Under the pieces are notes generated by a model. It saw only the letters and a program-made list of their open reading frames with translations. It did no database searches and had not been told where the DNA came from. 64,000 nucleotides of DNA from RGIG1828 sp045654685 (GTDB lineage: Bacteria > Bacillota > Clostridia > UMGS1810): the NCBI GenBank assembly GCA_045654685.1, contig JAZONV010000010.1, positions 4,710-68,709 of the forward strand, written 5' to 3'. Made by a program: the position numbers and the translations under genes. Positions within the stretch are counted from its first letter, which is position 1; each line of letters starts with the position of its first letter. Shown here piece by piece: positions 7,423 through 15,592 of this stretch.

Positions 7423-7470
7423 TAATAATTATTTTTCATGACAGATAAAAGGGTTTGGAGGTTTAAACAT

Positions 7471-8685
7471 ATGACTAAAATAGCAATTATCGGATTTGGT
7501 GTTGTAGGTTCCGGTGTGTATGAAGTTATAAGAAAAAATGCCGGAGATATAGCCGAAAAAGCAGGAACCGAAATTGATATAAAATATATCCTTGATATCA
7601 GGGATTTCTCAAATCATCCTGAAAGCAATCTTTTTGTAAATGATGTAAATATCATTGCACAAGATGATGAGGTTTCCGTTGTTGTTGAAACAATGGGAGG
7701 AATTGAGCCTGCAAACACTTTTTCACGTCTTATGCTTTCAAAAGGCAAAACTGTAGTAACATCTAACAAAGAGCTTGTTGCAACCTATGGAGATGAACTT
7801 TTTGCACTTGCGTCCGAAAATGGATGTGCATATTATTATGAGGCAAGTGTTGGCGGTGGTATTCCTATCATCCGTCCCATGAAAAATTGTCTCAGCGCAA
7901 ACAAAATCGAATCGGTTTTTGGCATACTCAACGGTACCACCAACTACATTCTCACAAGAATGTTCACAGATAATGTATCTTTCGAATCTGCTCTGAAAGA
8001 AGCTCAGGAAAAGGGCTATGCAGAAAAAGACCCCACAGCAGATGTTGATGGTTTTGATACAGGCAAAAAAATCAGTATTCTTTCTTCAATGATTAATGGT
8101 GAAAAAATCAATCATGAAGATGTTCACACAGAGGGCATCCGCTCCATCACTTTAACAGATACCGAATTCGCTCAAAGCTTTGGCTACAGCATAAAACTTA
8201 TCGGAAGTTGCAGACGAGTTGATGATAAATATAGTGTTGTGGTTGCTCCCATGCTTGTTGAAAAAGATTCTCCTCTTGCTGGAGTAAATGACGTTTTCAA
8301 CGGCATCATGGTTTGCGGAAATATGCTTGGTGATGCATTCTTCTATGGCAGAGGCGCAGGAAAGCTCCCAACAGCAAGTGCGGTTGTTGCAGACGTTATA
8401 GATGCAGTAAGAAGCAAAGAACTCAAATTCAGAGCACCATGGACAAAAGCAACAAAAAGTGTTCTTGTTCCATATGAAGCAATTGAATGTGCAATGTACA
8501 TCTGTCTTAAAGAAGCAGATGATGAAACTGTAAACAAAGTGTGTCAAGTTTTTGGAAGTGACCTCAAACTTATCGTTAAAGACGGATATGTTGCATTTAT
8601 AACCGGAAAAGATACAGTTTCAGGTATAGATGAAAAACTTGCAAAAATTGGTGCAAAGGTAAATAATAAATTGATGATTCTCTGA
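7471..8685 (+). CDS. hom: Homoserine dehydrogenase
   Basis: A 404-residue NAD(P)-dependent enzyme reducing aspartate semialdehyde to homoserine, the branch point toward threonine and methionine. The Rossmann glycine motif 'GFGVVGSG' is at residues 7-14, followed by 'SNKELVATYG' and the catalytic domain with 'GILNGTTNYIL' and 'DPTADVDGFD'. A shortened C-terminal ACT-like domain (about 345-404) probably senses threonine. ATG 7471 has GGAGG 9 nt upstream; an in-frame ATG at 7438 is less likely. It is the first gene of a hom-thrB-lysC unit, with thrB 39 bp downstream. Confidence 0.95.
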   Translation: MTKIAIIGFGVVGSGVYEVIRKNAGDIAEKAGTEIDIKYILDIRDFSNHPESNLFVNDVNIIAQDDEVSVVVETMGGIEPANTFSRLMLSKGKTVVTSNKELVATYGDELFALASENGCAYYYEASVGGGIPIIRPMKNCLSANKIESVFGILNGTTNYILTRMFTDNVSFESALKEAQEKGYAEKDPTADVDGFDTGKKISILSSMINGEKINHEDVHTEGIRSITLTDTEFAQSFGYSIKLIGSCRRVDDKYSVVVAPMLVEKDSPLAGVNDVFNGIMVCGNMLGDAFFYGRGAGKLPTASAVVADVIDAVRSKELKFRAPWTKATKSVLVPYEAIECAMYICLKEADDETVNKVCQVFGSDLKLIVKDGYVAFITGKDTVSGIDEKLAKIGAKVNNKLMIL

Positions 8686-8724
8686 TATAAGTTTATCGGT
8701 TCTTAAATCATCCCGGGGGTAGCT

Positions 8725-9621
8725 ATGTTTAAAGTCAGAGTACCGGCGTCTACTGCTAATCTCGGTCCCGGATTTGATTGTATGGGTATAGCGCTTAATC
8801 TATATAATACAGCAGATTTTGAAAAGACCGGTTCAGGGTTCGAAATTGAAATTCTGGATGAAAGCAGTGCATACGTTCCAACAAATGAGAATAATCTTTT
8901 ATATAAAGCAATGGATGCTGTATATAGAAAAGCCGGAGAAAGATTGGACGGCGTAAAAATAACAGTCAAATCAGACATCCCGGTCACAAGAGGTCTCGGA
9001 AGCAGTTCATCGGGCATTATAATGGGGCTTGTTGGTGCAAATCATCTTTTGGATGACAGATTTTCCAAAGATGAACTTCTCCATATGGCAACCATTCTGG
9101 AAGGTCATCCCGATAATGTAACTCCCGCTCTTATGGGGGGATATACTATTTCTTATGCTGAAAGAGAAAAAGTGATATATTCGCAAACAGATGTTTCAGA
9201 AAACTTAAGGTTTGCGGCGATGATTCCTGATTTTTATCTTCAGACAAAACGATCACGACTTGCTCTTCCGAAATTTGTAAGCATGCGCAGTGCGACATAT
9301 AATGTTGCTCACGCTTCACTTCTTGCATCGGCACTCTTTTCGGGAGATGAAAAATTGCTATATTCATGTTTTAGAGACAGAATCCATCAAAGATTCAGAT
9401 TTTCGTTCATAAAGAGCGGTGAATACATCACAAGATGTGCAAGACGATTCGGTGCCTATGGGAGTTTTATAAGCGGTGCCGGACCAACAATCATGTCAGT
9501 TGTCAGCAAAGATAATGCTGATTTTGAATATAATATGAGAAATCTCATAAAAACAAATCTGAAAAATTGGCGTCTGGTTATGCTTGAAGCAGACAATGAA
9601 GGCGCTGTTATTCAATATTAA
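8725..9621 (+). CDS. thrB: Homoserine kinase
   Basis: A 298-residue GHMP-family kinase that phosphorylates homoserine to O-phosphohomoserine for threonine synthesis. Motif 1 'PASTANLGPGFD' (about residues 6-17), the ATP-binding motif 2 'RGLGSSSSGI' (about 90-99) and motif 3 'SGAGPTIMS' near residue 250 are all present, and length is normal. ATG 8725 follows a G-rich site (CCGGGGG). It sits between hom and lysC, which gives three steps of the aspartate family in one transcript. Threonine synthase (thrC) is not in this window. Confidence 0.95.
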   Translation: MFKVRVPASTANLGPGFDCMGIALNLYNTADFEKTGSGFEIEILDESSAYVPTNENNLLYKAMDAVYRKAGERLDGVKITVKSDIPVTRGLGSSSSGIIMGLVGANHLLDDRFSKDELLHMATILEGHPDNVTPALMGGYTISYAEREKVIYSQTDVSENLRFAAMIPDFYLQTKRSRLALPKFVSMRSATYNVAHASLLASALFSGDEKLLYSCFRDRIHQRFRFSFIKSGEYITRCARRFGAYGSFISGAGPTIMSVVSKDNADFEYNMRNLIKTNLKNWRLVMLEADNEGAVIQY

Positions 9622-9637
9622 ATTGGAGGTATGAACA

Positions 9638-10846
9638 ATGGGCTTGATAGTTCAAAAATTCGGCGGTTCATCTGTACGCGATGCCGAAAGAGTAATGAAT
9701 GTTGCTGGTAGAATTGTTGAAACATACAAACAGGGAAATTCCGTTGTTGTTGTTGTTTCCGCACAGGGCGACACTACAGATGATTTAATTGAAAAAGCAA
9801 AAGAGATAAATCCTAATGCTTCAAAAAGAGAAATGGATATGCTCCTTTCAACCGGAGAACAGATTTCAATTTCCCTTCTTGCAATGGCAATACAGAAACT
9901 TGGATATCCTGTAGTATCTCTCACCGGATGGCAAATAGGAATGAAGACCGATTCCAACTATGGAAGTGCACGTATCTCAAAAATTGATACAGAACGTCTT
10001 CACAAAGAAATTGATTCCAACCACATAGTAATCGTTGCAGGCTTCCAGGGAATCAACAAGTATGATGATATAACAACTCTCGGAAGAGGTGGTTCTGACA
10101 CATCTGCAGTTGCAATTGCAGCAGCACTCAGAGCAGATATGTGCGAAATCTACACAGACGTTGACGGTGTGTATACAGCAGATCCCAGAATCGTTCCCAC
10201 AGCAAAAAAACTTGATTCAATTTCATATGACGAAATGCTCGAACTTGCAAGCCTTGGTGCTAACGTTCTTCATAATCGTTCTGTTGAAATGGCAAAAAAA
10301 TATAATATTAATCTGACTGTACGTTCCAGCTTGAATAAAAATGAAGGAACAGTTGTTAAGGAGGTAAATAAAGTGGAAAAAATGTTGGTTAGAGGTGTAG
10401 CAAGAGATAATGATGTTGCAAGAATTTCTATCTGCAACATTGAAGATAAGCCCGGTATGGCATTTAAAGTATTTTCTCTTCTTGCGGGAAAAGGCATAAA
10501 TGTTGATATAATCCTTCAGTCAATCGGCAGAGAAGGAATGAAAGATATCAGCTTTACAGTATCAGAAAGCAATCTTGAAAAAACTGTTGAACTTCTTGAA
10601 GCAAACAAAGATTCCCTTTGCTTTGAAGAAATCAAAACAAGCACAGATTATTCAAAAGTTTCAATTGTTGGTTCAGGTATGGTTAACAACCCCGGAGTTG
10701 CAAGCACAATGTTTGAAGCTCTCTATGATGCAGACATCAACATTCATATGATTTCCACATCCGAAATCAAAGTATCAGTTCTTATCAATAAGAAAAATGC
10801 AGACAGAGCAGTCAGCGTAATTCACGATAAATTCAATTTTGCATAA
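9638..10846 (+). CDS. lysC: Aspartate kinase (class with separate beta product)
   Basis: A 402-residue aspartokinase catalysing the first committed step of the aspartate family. The amino-acid kinase domain (about 1-240) shows 'KFGGSSV' at its start, 'GRGGSDTSAVA' and 'YTDVDGVYTADPR'. Two ACT domains (about 255-402) provide allosteric control, probably by lysine and/or threonine. The length and a strong internal Shine-Dalgarno before the ACT region fit the Bacillus/Corynebacterium alpha2-beta2 type, where the regulatory half is also made as a separate beta subunit. A terminator follows directly, ending the hom-thrB-lysC operon. Confidence 0.95.
   Translation: MGLIVQKFGGSSVRDAERVMNVAGRIVETYKQGNSVVVVVSAQGDTTDDLIEKAKEINPNASKREMDMLLSTGEQISISLLAMAIQKLGYPVVSLTGWQIGMKTDSNYGSARISKIDTERLHKEIDSNHIVIVAGFQGINKYDDITTLGRGGSDTSAVAIAAALRADMCEIYTDVDGVYTADPRIVPTAKKLDSISYDEMLELASLGANVLHNRSVEMAKKYNINLTVRSSLNKNEGTVVKEVNKVEKMLVRGVARDNDVARISICNIEDKPGMAFKVFSLLAGKGINVDIILQSIGREGMKDISFTVSESNLEKTVELLEANKDSLCFEEIKTSTDYSKVSIVGSGMVNNPGVASTMFEALYDADINIHMISTSEIKVSVLINKKNADRAVSVIHDKFNFA
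10358..10375 (+). promoter_or_regulatory. internal ribosome binding site and GTG start for the aspartokinase beta subunit
   Basis: Inside lysC, AAGGAGG (10358-10364) lies 8 nt before an in-frame GTG (10373-10375); an in-frame ATG follows at 10382. Initiation here gives a 157-residue protein of just the two ACT domains, equal to the beta subunit of heterotetrameric aspartokinases. Confidence 0.75.
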
Positions 10847-10856
10847 GAATATTAAT

Positions 10857-10891
10857 CCGGAGACATGCTTGTTTGTGTGTCTCCGTTTTTT
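10857..10891 (+). terminator. intrinsic terminator of the hom-thrB-lysC operon
   Basis: CGGAGACA (10858-10865) pairs with TGTCTCCG (10878-10885), followed by six T. Confidence 0.9.
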
Positions 10892-10933
10892 AGGATATAC
10901 ATATTCGCATGTATATATTTATTTGGAGGACAT

Positions 10934-11689
10934 ATGGAACAAAAAAACAATAAAACCATGGATAAAATAGAAGGCAGAAATCCTGTGATGGAAGCTCTTC
11001 GCTCGGGAAGAACAATAGATAAGATTCTTGTTCAGAAGGGCGAAAAACATGGTTCGGTAATAAAGATTCTTGCATTGGCAAAAGAAAAAAGAATTGCCGT
11101 ATCATACGTAGAAAAGGCAAAACTTGATAAAATTGCCACATCTCATGCACATCAGGGTGTTATTGCATATGCCGCAGTCAAGGAATATGTAAGCGTGTCT
11201 GATATCATAAAAATTGCAAAGTCCAAAAATGAGCATCCCTTCATTGTCATATGCGATGATATAACGGACCCCCATAATCTTGGTTCAATACTTAGAAGTG
11301 CAAATGCCGCAGGTGTACATGGTGTAATAATTTCAAAACATAACAGCGTAGGACTAAATGCAACAGTTGCAAAGACATCAGCAGGTGCGGTAGAATTTAC
11401 ACCTGTTGCAAAGGTGTCAAGCATAGCCCAGACAATAGAACAACTAAAAAAAGAAAACATATGGGTTGTGGGAGCAGATATGGATGGTGATAACACCATA
11501 TATACTCATGATTTTTCGGGCTCTGTTGCCATTGTAATCGGAAATGAGGGAAAAGGTATTTCTCATCTTGTAAAGGAAAAGTGCGATTTTATAGTACGAA
11601 TTCCAATGCTCGGAAAAATTTCATCACTTAATGCATCGGTTGCAGGTGCACTTATGATATATGAAGTTGTACGTTCAAGACAGAAATGA
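10934..11689 (+). CDS. rlmB: 23S rRNA 2'-O-ribose methyltransferase (RlmB/TrmH family)
   Basis: A 251-residue SPOUT methyltransferase. The N-terminal substrate-binding domain starts with 'IEGRNPVMEAL' and contains 'ASHAHQGVIAY'. The catalytic SpoU domain has motif 1 'DDITDPHNLGSILRSANAAG', motif 2 'IVIGNEGKGIS' and motif 3 'IPMLGKISSLNASVA', whose knot binds S-adenosylmethionine. The likely target is a 23S guanosine as in E. coli RlmB, though closely related paralogues modify other sites. ATG 10934 has GGAGGA upstream. The stop region of this gene lies 14 bp before the next start, suggesting co-transcription with the ACT/UPF0210 pair. Confidence 0.9.
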   Translation: MEQKNNKTMDKIEGRNPVMEALRSGRTIDKILVQKGEKHGSVIKILALAKEKRIAVSYVEKAKLDKIATSHAHQGVIAYAAVKEYVSVSDIIKIAKSKNEHPFIVICDDITDPHNLGSILRSANAAGVHGVIISKHNSVGLNATVAKTSAGAVEFTPVAKVSSIAQTIEQLKKENIWVVGADMDGDNTIYTHDFSGSVAIVIGNEGKGISHLVKEKCDFIVRIPMLGKISSLNASVAGALMIYEVVRSRQK

Positions 11690-11703
11690 TGGAGGAACAT
11701 ATT

Positions 11704-11976
11704 ATGAAAAAGGCGATAATCACAGTAATAGGTAAAGATAAAGTAGGAATTATCTATGGAGTCACCAAAATCCTTTCGGAAAACAAAATTAATATTTTGG
11801 ACATATCCCAGACAATTCTTGATGATATGTTCACAATGATGATGATTGTAGATATTGATGGTGCAAGTGCATCCTTTGAAAAAATATCAGAAGTGTTGTC
11901 TGAAGAAGGAAAGACCCTCGGCGTTGATGTAAGAATACAGCTTGAGAGTATTTTTGAATCAATGCACAGAATTTAA
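11704..11976 (+). CDS. ACT domain protein, UPF0237 family
   Basis: A 90-residue single ACT domain, 'AIITVIGKDKVGIIYGVTKILSE', with the usual beta-alpha-beta-beta-alpha-beta pattern and the glycine at the ligand-binding turn. Members of UPF0237 are thought to be small-molecule sensors, with no defined ligand. Almost everywhere in Firmicutes they lie directly before a UPF0210 gene, as here (15 bp gap). ATG 11704 has GGAGG 8 nt upstream; an in-frame ATG at 11686 overlaps the rlmB stop and is rejected. Confidence 0.88.
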   Translation: MKKAIITVIGKDKVGIIYGVTKILSENKINILDISQTILDDMFTMMMIVDIDGASASFEKISEVLSEEGKTLGVDVRIQLESIFESMHRI

Positions 11977-11991
11977 AAGGGGGCGTATTTA

Positions 11992-13350
11992 GTGATAAAC
12001 AGATTTGAAATGGAAGAAACAATGCACATGATTGATAGTGAGCATCTTGACATAAGAACAATCACTATGGGAATATCTCTTCTTGACTGTGCATCTTCCG
12101 ATATAAATGCTTCCTGTGAAAAAATTTATGATAAAATATGCCAAAGAGCGGAAAAACTTGTTGCAACAGGCGAATCAATTGAGAGAGAACTCGGAATTCC
12201 GATTATAAACAAACGAATTTCGGTAACTCCCATATCTCTGGTTGGTGCAGCATCTGATGCTAAATCGTATGTGCCATATGCTAAAGCGCTTGATAAAGCA
12301 GGAAAACAGGTTGGTGTGAACTTCCTTGGAGGATTTTCGGCTCTTGTTCATAAGGGATTTACAAATGCAGACAGAATATTAATAGATTCAATACCCGAAG
12401 CTCTTTCCACCACAGACATTGTTTGCTCCTCGGTAAACGTCGGAAACACCAAAAGCGGAATTAATATGGATGCAGTAGCGCTTATGGGTGAAACCATAAA
12501 AACTGCTGCTGACCTTTCAAAAGACCAGGATGGATTTGCCTGTGCAAAACTCGTTGTTTTTTGTAACTCTGTTGAAGATAACCCCTTCATGGCAGGCGCA
12601 TTTCACGGCGTCGGAGAACCTGATTGTGTTATAAATGTGGGCGTAAGCGGACCCGGTGTTGTAAAACACGCATTAGAAAAGGTGAAAGGATGCGATTTCG
12701 GAGTTGTTTCCGAAACCATCAAAAAAACTGCTTTCAAAGTAACAAGAATGGGACAGCTTGTGGCACTTGAAGCTTCAAAACGTCTTGGTGTTCCCTTTGG
12801 AATTGTAGACCTTTCTTTGGCACCCACTCCCGCAGTTGGCGATAGTGTTGCATATATATTAGAAGAAATGGGTCTTGAAAAGTGCGGAACTCATGGTACA
12901 ACTGCTGCTCTTGCTCTTCTTAATGATGCAGTAAAAAAAGGCGGAGTTTTTGCATCGTCATATGTTGGTGGCTTGAGCGGTGCTTTCATTCCTGTATCTG
13001 AAGATGCCGGAATGATAGCGGCGGCAAAATGCGGTGCTCTTTCTCTTGACAAACTTGAAGCAATGACATGTGTTTGCTCTGTGGGTCTTGATATGATTGT
13101 TATTCCCGGTGATACATGTGCATCAACAATTTCTGCAATTATTGCAGATGAAGCCGCAATCGGTATGATCAACAACAAAACAACAGCAGTACGTATAATT
13201 CCTGCTCCCGGAAAAAAAGTGGGGGATGTTGTTGAATTTGGCGGTCTTTTAGGTACGGGCCCTGTTATGGCAGTGAATAACGCATCAAGTGCTAATTTCA
13301 TCAAAAGGGGCGGTCGTATCCCTGCACCTATTCACAGTCTCAGAAACTAA
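11992..13350 (+). CDS. UPF0210 (PFL/DUF711 family) protein
   Basis: A 452-residue soluble protein of the DUF711/UPF0210 family, related by fold to the pyruvate formate-lyase/glycyl-radical superfamily. It carries no obvious glycyl-radical motif, and its biochemical role is unknown. Typical segments include 'DIRTITMGISLLDC' near the N terminus, 'VNVGVSGPGVV' in the middle and 'GLLGTGPVMAVN' near the C terminus. GTG 11992 is preceded by AAAGGGGGC. Strict pairing with the upstream ACT protein suggests that the ACT domain regulates it. Confidence 0.88.
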   Translation: MINRFEMEETMHMIDSEHLDIRTITMGISLLDCASSDINASCEKIYDKICQRAEKLVATGESIERELGIPIINKRISVTPISLVGAASDAKSYVPYAKALDKAGKQVGVNFLGGFSALVHKGFTNADRILIDSIPEALSTTDIVCSSVNVGNTKSGINMDAVALMGETIKTAADLSKDQDGFACAKLVVFCNSVEDNPFMAGAFHGVGEPDCVINVGVSGPGVVKHALEKVKGCDFGVVSETIKKTAFKVTRMGQLVALEASKRLGVPFGIVDLSLAPTPAVGDSVAYILEEMGLEKCGTHGTTAALALLNDAVKKGGVFASSYVGGLSGAFIPVSEDAGMIAAAKCGALSLDKLEAMTCVCSVGLDMIVIPGDTCASTISAIIADEAAIGMINNKTTAVRIIPAPGKKVGDVVEFGGLLGTGPVMAVNNASSANFIKRGGRIPAPIHSLRN

Positions 13351-13362
13351 GCGGAGAGAAAA

Positions 13363-13962
13363 ATGCTGAAAATCAAAGAAGTAATTGTAGTTGAAGGAAA
13401 TTATGATAAAATCAAACTTTCCGGCATAGTTGATGCAACTATTGTTGTTACAGACGGATTCATGATATTCAAAAATAAATCCATGATGAGGATGTTATCC
13501 GATCTTGCAGATAAAAGGGGTATAATAATATTCACAGACAGCGACAGGGCAGGTTTTCAGATAAGGAATTATATCAGGAACGTTCTCCACGGAAAAAACG
13601 TGAAACATGCTTATATTCCCGATATCAAAGGCAAGGAAAGGCGAAAAGATAAGCCTTCAAAAGAAGGATTTTTAGGTGTTGAGGGTGTAAATAATGAAAT
13701 TATCATAAATGCTCTCAAAAATGCTGCAACAGTTGAAAATGATGAGGCATCAAGTGCAAGACGAATCACAAAAGCAGACCTATGCATTGACGGATTTTCA
13801 GGACTTGCAGACAGTCACACAAAGAGAACTGGGTTTCTTAAAAGTCTCGGACTTCCGGTGAGAATGTCATCCAACATGATGATAGAATGTCTCAACGCCA
13901 TATATGGATATGAAGAATATAAGAAGTTGGTAATGCAATATAATAGGAAGAAAAAAGAATAA
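13363..13962 (+). CDS. Toprim / DUF4093 protein, ribonuclease M5-like
   Basis: A 199-residue protein. The N-terminal Toprim domain has the metal-binding Glu in 'IVVEGNYDK' and the D-x-D-x-x-G pair in 'IIFTDSDRAGFQI'; the C-terminal DUF4093 part covers about residues 125-199. This architecture is that of RNase M5 (RnmV), which matures 5S rRNA by cutting a double-stranded precursor. The clostridial DUF4093 branch is somewhat apart from the Bacillus enzyme, so I leave the symbol blank. ATG 13363 follows a GGAGAG site. It lies 12 bp after UPF0210 and ends at a strong terminator. Confidence 0.8.
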   Translation: MLKIKEVIVVEGNYDKIKLSGIVDATIVVTDGFMIFKNKSMMRMLSDLADKRGIIIFTDSDRAGFQIRNYIRNVLHGKNVKHAYIPDIKGKERRKDKPSKEGFLGVEGVNNEIIINALKNAATVENDEASSARRITKADLCIDGFSGLADSHTKRTGFLKSLGLPVRMSSNMMIECLNAIYGYEEYKKLVMQYNRKKKE

Positions 13963-13973
13963 TTTATACGAGA

Positions 13974-14020
13974 AAACCCTTGAAATGGTAATTGATGAGC
14001 TCCATTTCAGGGGTTTTTTA
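13974..14020 (+). terminator. intrinsic terminator after the RNase M5-like gene
   Basis: Long stem AAAACCCTTGAAATGG / CCATTTCAGGGGTTTTTT with an 11-nt loop and trailing T-run. Confidence 0.88.
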
Positions 14021-14411
14021 GGTTATATGTGAACAAAAGAAAAGATATAAAAGGGGTGTGATTAACACAAAAACGTTGCATATTAATAAATTTACGAAAA
14101 AACGTATATGTAATGTGTATATATTGGTATTTTAATGGGAATAATTTTAGAAATAATCAATATCTTGCAAAATCATACAAAGCAGACACTATATGTTGTC
14201 AAAACATGGGAATAATTTTTGTGTACAATACACAAAAAAAACTCACTTTGTAACATTTTTGTAATTTTTAATTAACACATGAATAATCATTAGTAAACGC
14301 GTTTTCACGGGAAAAACAAAGGTTTTTAGGGATTATCGCCTCATTTGGCGGTTGATTATAAAAACCTGTCCCCACTTTGTAAAAAATGCACATAATTTTT
14401 TCGAAACAAAT
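14021..14411. other. 391-bp non-coding, AT-rich stretch with one large hairpin
   Basis: No coding frame is evident. A two-tier inverted repeat lies at 14321-14366: GGTTTTTA (14321-14328) with TAAAAACC (14359-14366), and inside it ATCGCC (14335-14340) with GGCGGT (14347-14352). No U-tract follows, so it is not a normal terminator. A short repeat, TGGGAATAATTTT, occurs near 14132-14148 and again near 14206-14219. I do not recognise a known riboswitch class. Confidence 0.4.
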
Positions 14412-14440
14412 TTGACAAAAAAAATTAAATAGTCTAAAAT
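14412..14440 (+). promoter_or_regulatory. promoter of the 3D-domain protein gene
   Basis: TTGACA (14412-14417), 17-nt spacer, TAAAAT (14435-14440). Confidence 0.75.
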
Positions 14441-14480
14441 TGTGACTGTTAATGGAATCTGAAATCAGGAGGTGGATATT

Positions 14481-15530
14481 ATGATTATTATGAAATCCAT
14501 ATACAATGATAAATATTTTAAATTAAGATGTATGTTTGTTATGTCTCTTGCTGTATTGTTTCTCTTGTCTGTAACAACTGTATATGCAGCTCCATGGAAT
14601 GAAGAGATAACAATTGTAGACGGAAACAAAAAATTTACTGTATATACTTCTCATCACACAGTTAAAGATATCATCGGAGAGATGGGGATAGAACTTGTTG
14701 ATACAGACATGATATATCCTGCAGTAAATTCCGATGTGGATGATACTCATACTATTATCATAAAAAGGCTGAAGCTCCTTGATGTAAATTACCTTGGACA
14801 GCAAGTTACTTATTGGACCGATGCCGAAACATACAGAGAGTTTATCAAAAAGAGTGTGATAGATGCTGACGAAGACGACATATTTGATGTTAATCTGGAT
14901 GATAAATTAGAATCTTCAGGGAACGAAATTAACATAATAAAATATGATAAGGCCACAGAAACTTTTGAGGAAGACATTCCCTATAGTTCATCAACTGTAT
15001 ATGATGATACAATTGAAAAGGGGATAAGAACAGTAACAACTCATGGTCAGCCGGGGAAAAAGATTAAGTATTATGATATTGAATACCATAACGGAGTAGA
15101 GGTATCCCGCACATTTGCAGGGGAAACGATATCTGTACATCCGGTCGATGAGGTTATTACAGAAGGAACCAAAGAACTGTCAATAACGGTTAATGGACAG
15201 GTAATTCCTTATAAAAAAGTTTTGACATGTCAGGCAACTGCATATGATTTATCGTTTGAAAGTTGCGGAAAGTATCCCGGTGAGCCCGGATACGGAATTA
15301 CAGCTTCAGGGACATATGCAAAGGTTGGAACTGTTGCGGTAGATCCAAGGGTTATTCCATTGGGTACAAAAATGTATATAGTGTCCACAGACGGAAGCTA
15401 TGTTTACGGGTATTGTACAGCTGAAGATACCGGAGGCGGAATAAAGGGCAACAAAGTTGACCTTTTCTATAATACCAGAAGCGAATGTATGCAGTTTGGC
15501 AGACGTAGTGTAAACGTATATATTCTTTAA
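14481..15530 (+). CDS. Secreted cell-wall protein with DUF348/G5-like repeats and a 3D domain (YabE-like)
   Basis: A 349-residue exported protein. An N-terminal hydrophobic segment ending in 'TTVYAAPW' is a signal peptide or signal anchor. DUF348-type repeats follow (about 30-150), then a G5-like segment ('YHNGVEVSRTFAGETI', about 190-215). The C-terminal 3D domain (about 245-349) has the catalytic-type Asps in 'VAVDPRVIPLGT' and 'AEDTGGGIKGNKVDLF'. This is the layout of YabE/Rpf-like lytic transglycosylases that remodel peptidoglycan. ATG 14481 has AGGAGG 8 nt upstream. It has its own promoter and terminator. Confidence 0.85.
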   Translation: MIIMKSIYNDKYFKLRCMFVMSLAVLFLLSVTTVYAAPWNEEITIVDGNKKFTVYTSHHTVKDIIGEMGIELVDTDMIYPAVNSDVDDTHTIIIKRLKLLDVNYLGQQVTYWTDAETYREFIKKSVIDADEDDIFDVNLDDKLESSGNEINIIKYDKATETFEEDIPYSSSTVYDDTIEKGIRTVTTHGQPGKKIKYYDIEYHNGVEVSRTFAGETISVHPVDEVITEGTKELSITVNGQVIPYKKVLTCQATAYDLSFESCGKYPGEPGYGITASGTYAKVGTVAVDPRVIPLGTKMYIVSTDGSYVYGYCTAEDTGGGIKGNKVDLFYNTRSECMQFGRRSVNVYIL

Positions 15531-15551
15531 TTTGGAAATAATATATGAATT

Positions 15552-15592
15552 CAAACAGACTATTCACATTTAGTGTTGAATGGTCTGTTTTT
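15552..15592 (+). terminator. intrinsic terminator of the 3D-domain gene
   Basis: AAACAGAC.ATTC / GAAT.GTCTGTTTTT imperfect stem with T-run on the plus strand. It overlaps the last codons of the convergent ylbJ gene. Confidence 0.75.

Noticed and set aside
7357..7470. T-box or lysine riboswitch before the hom operon
   Set aside because: The promoter at 7394-7422 leaves only about 49 nt of leader, too short for either, and no conserved motifs are present.
8152..8547. 131-codon minus-strand open frame over hom
   Set aside because: Antisense shadow of a conserved gene with no ribosome site; the Cys-rich translation has no family resemblance.
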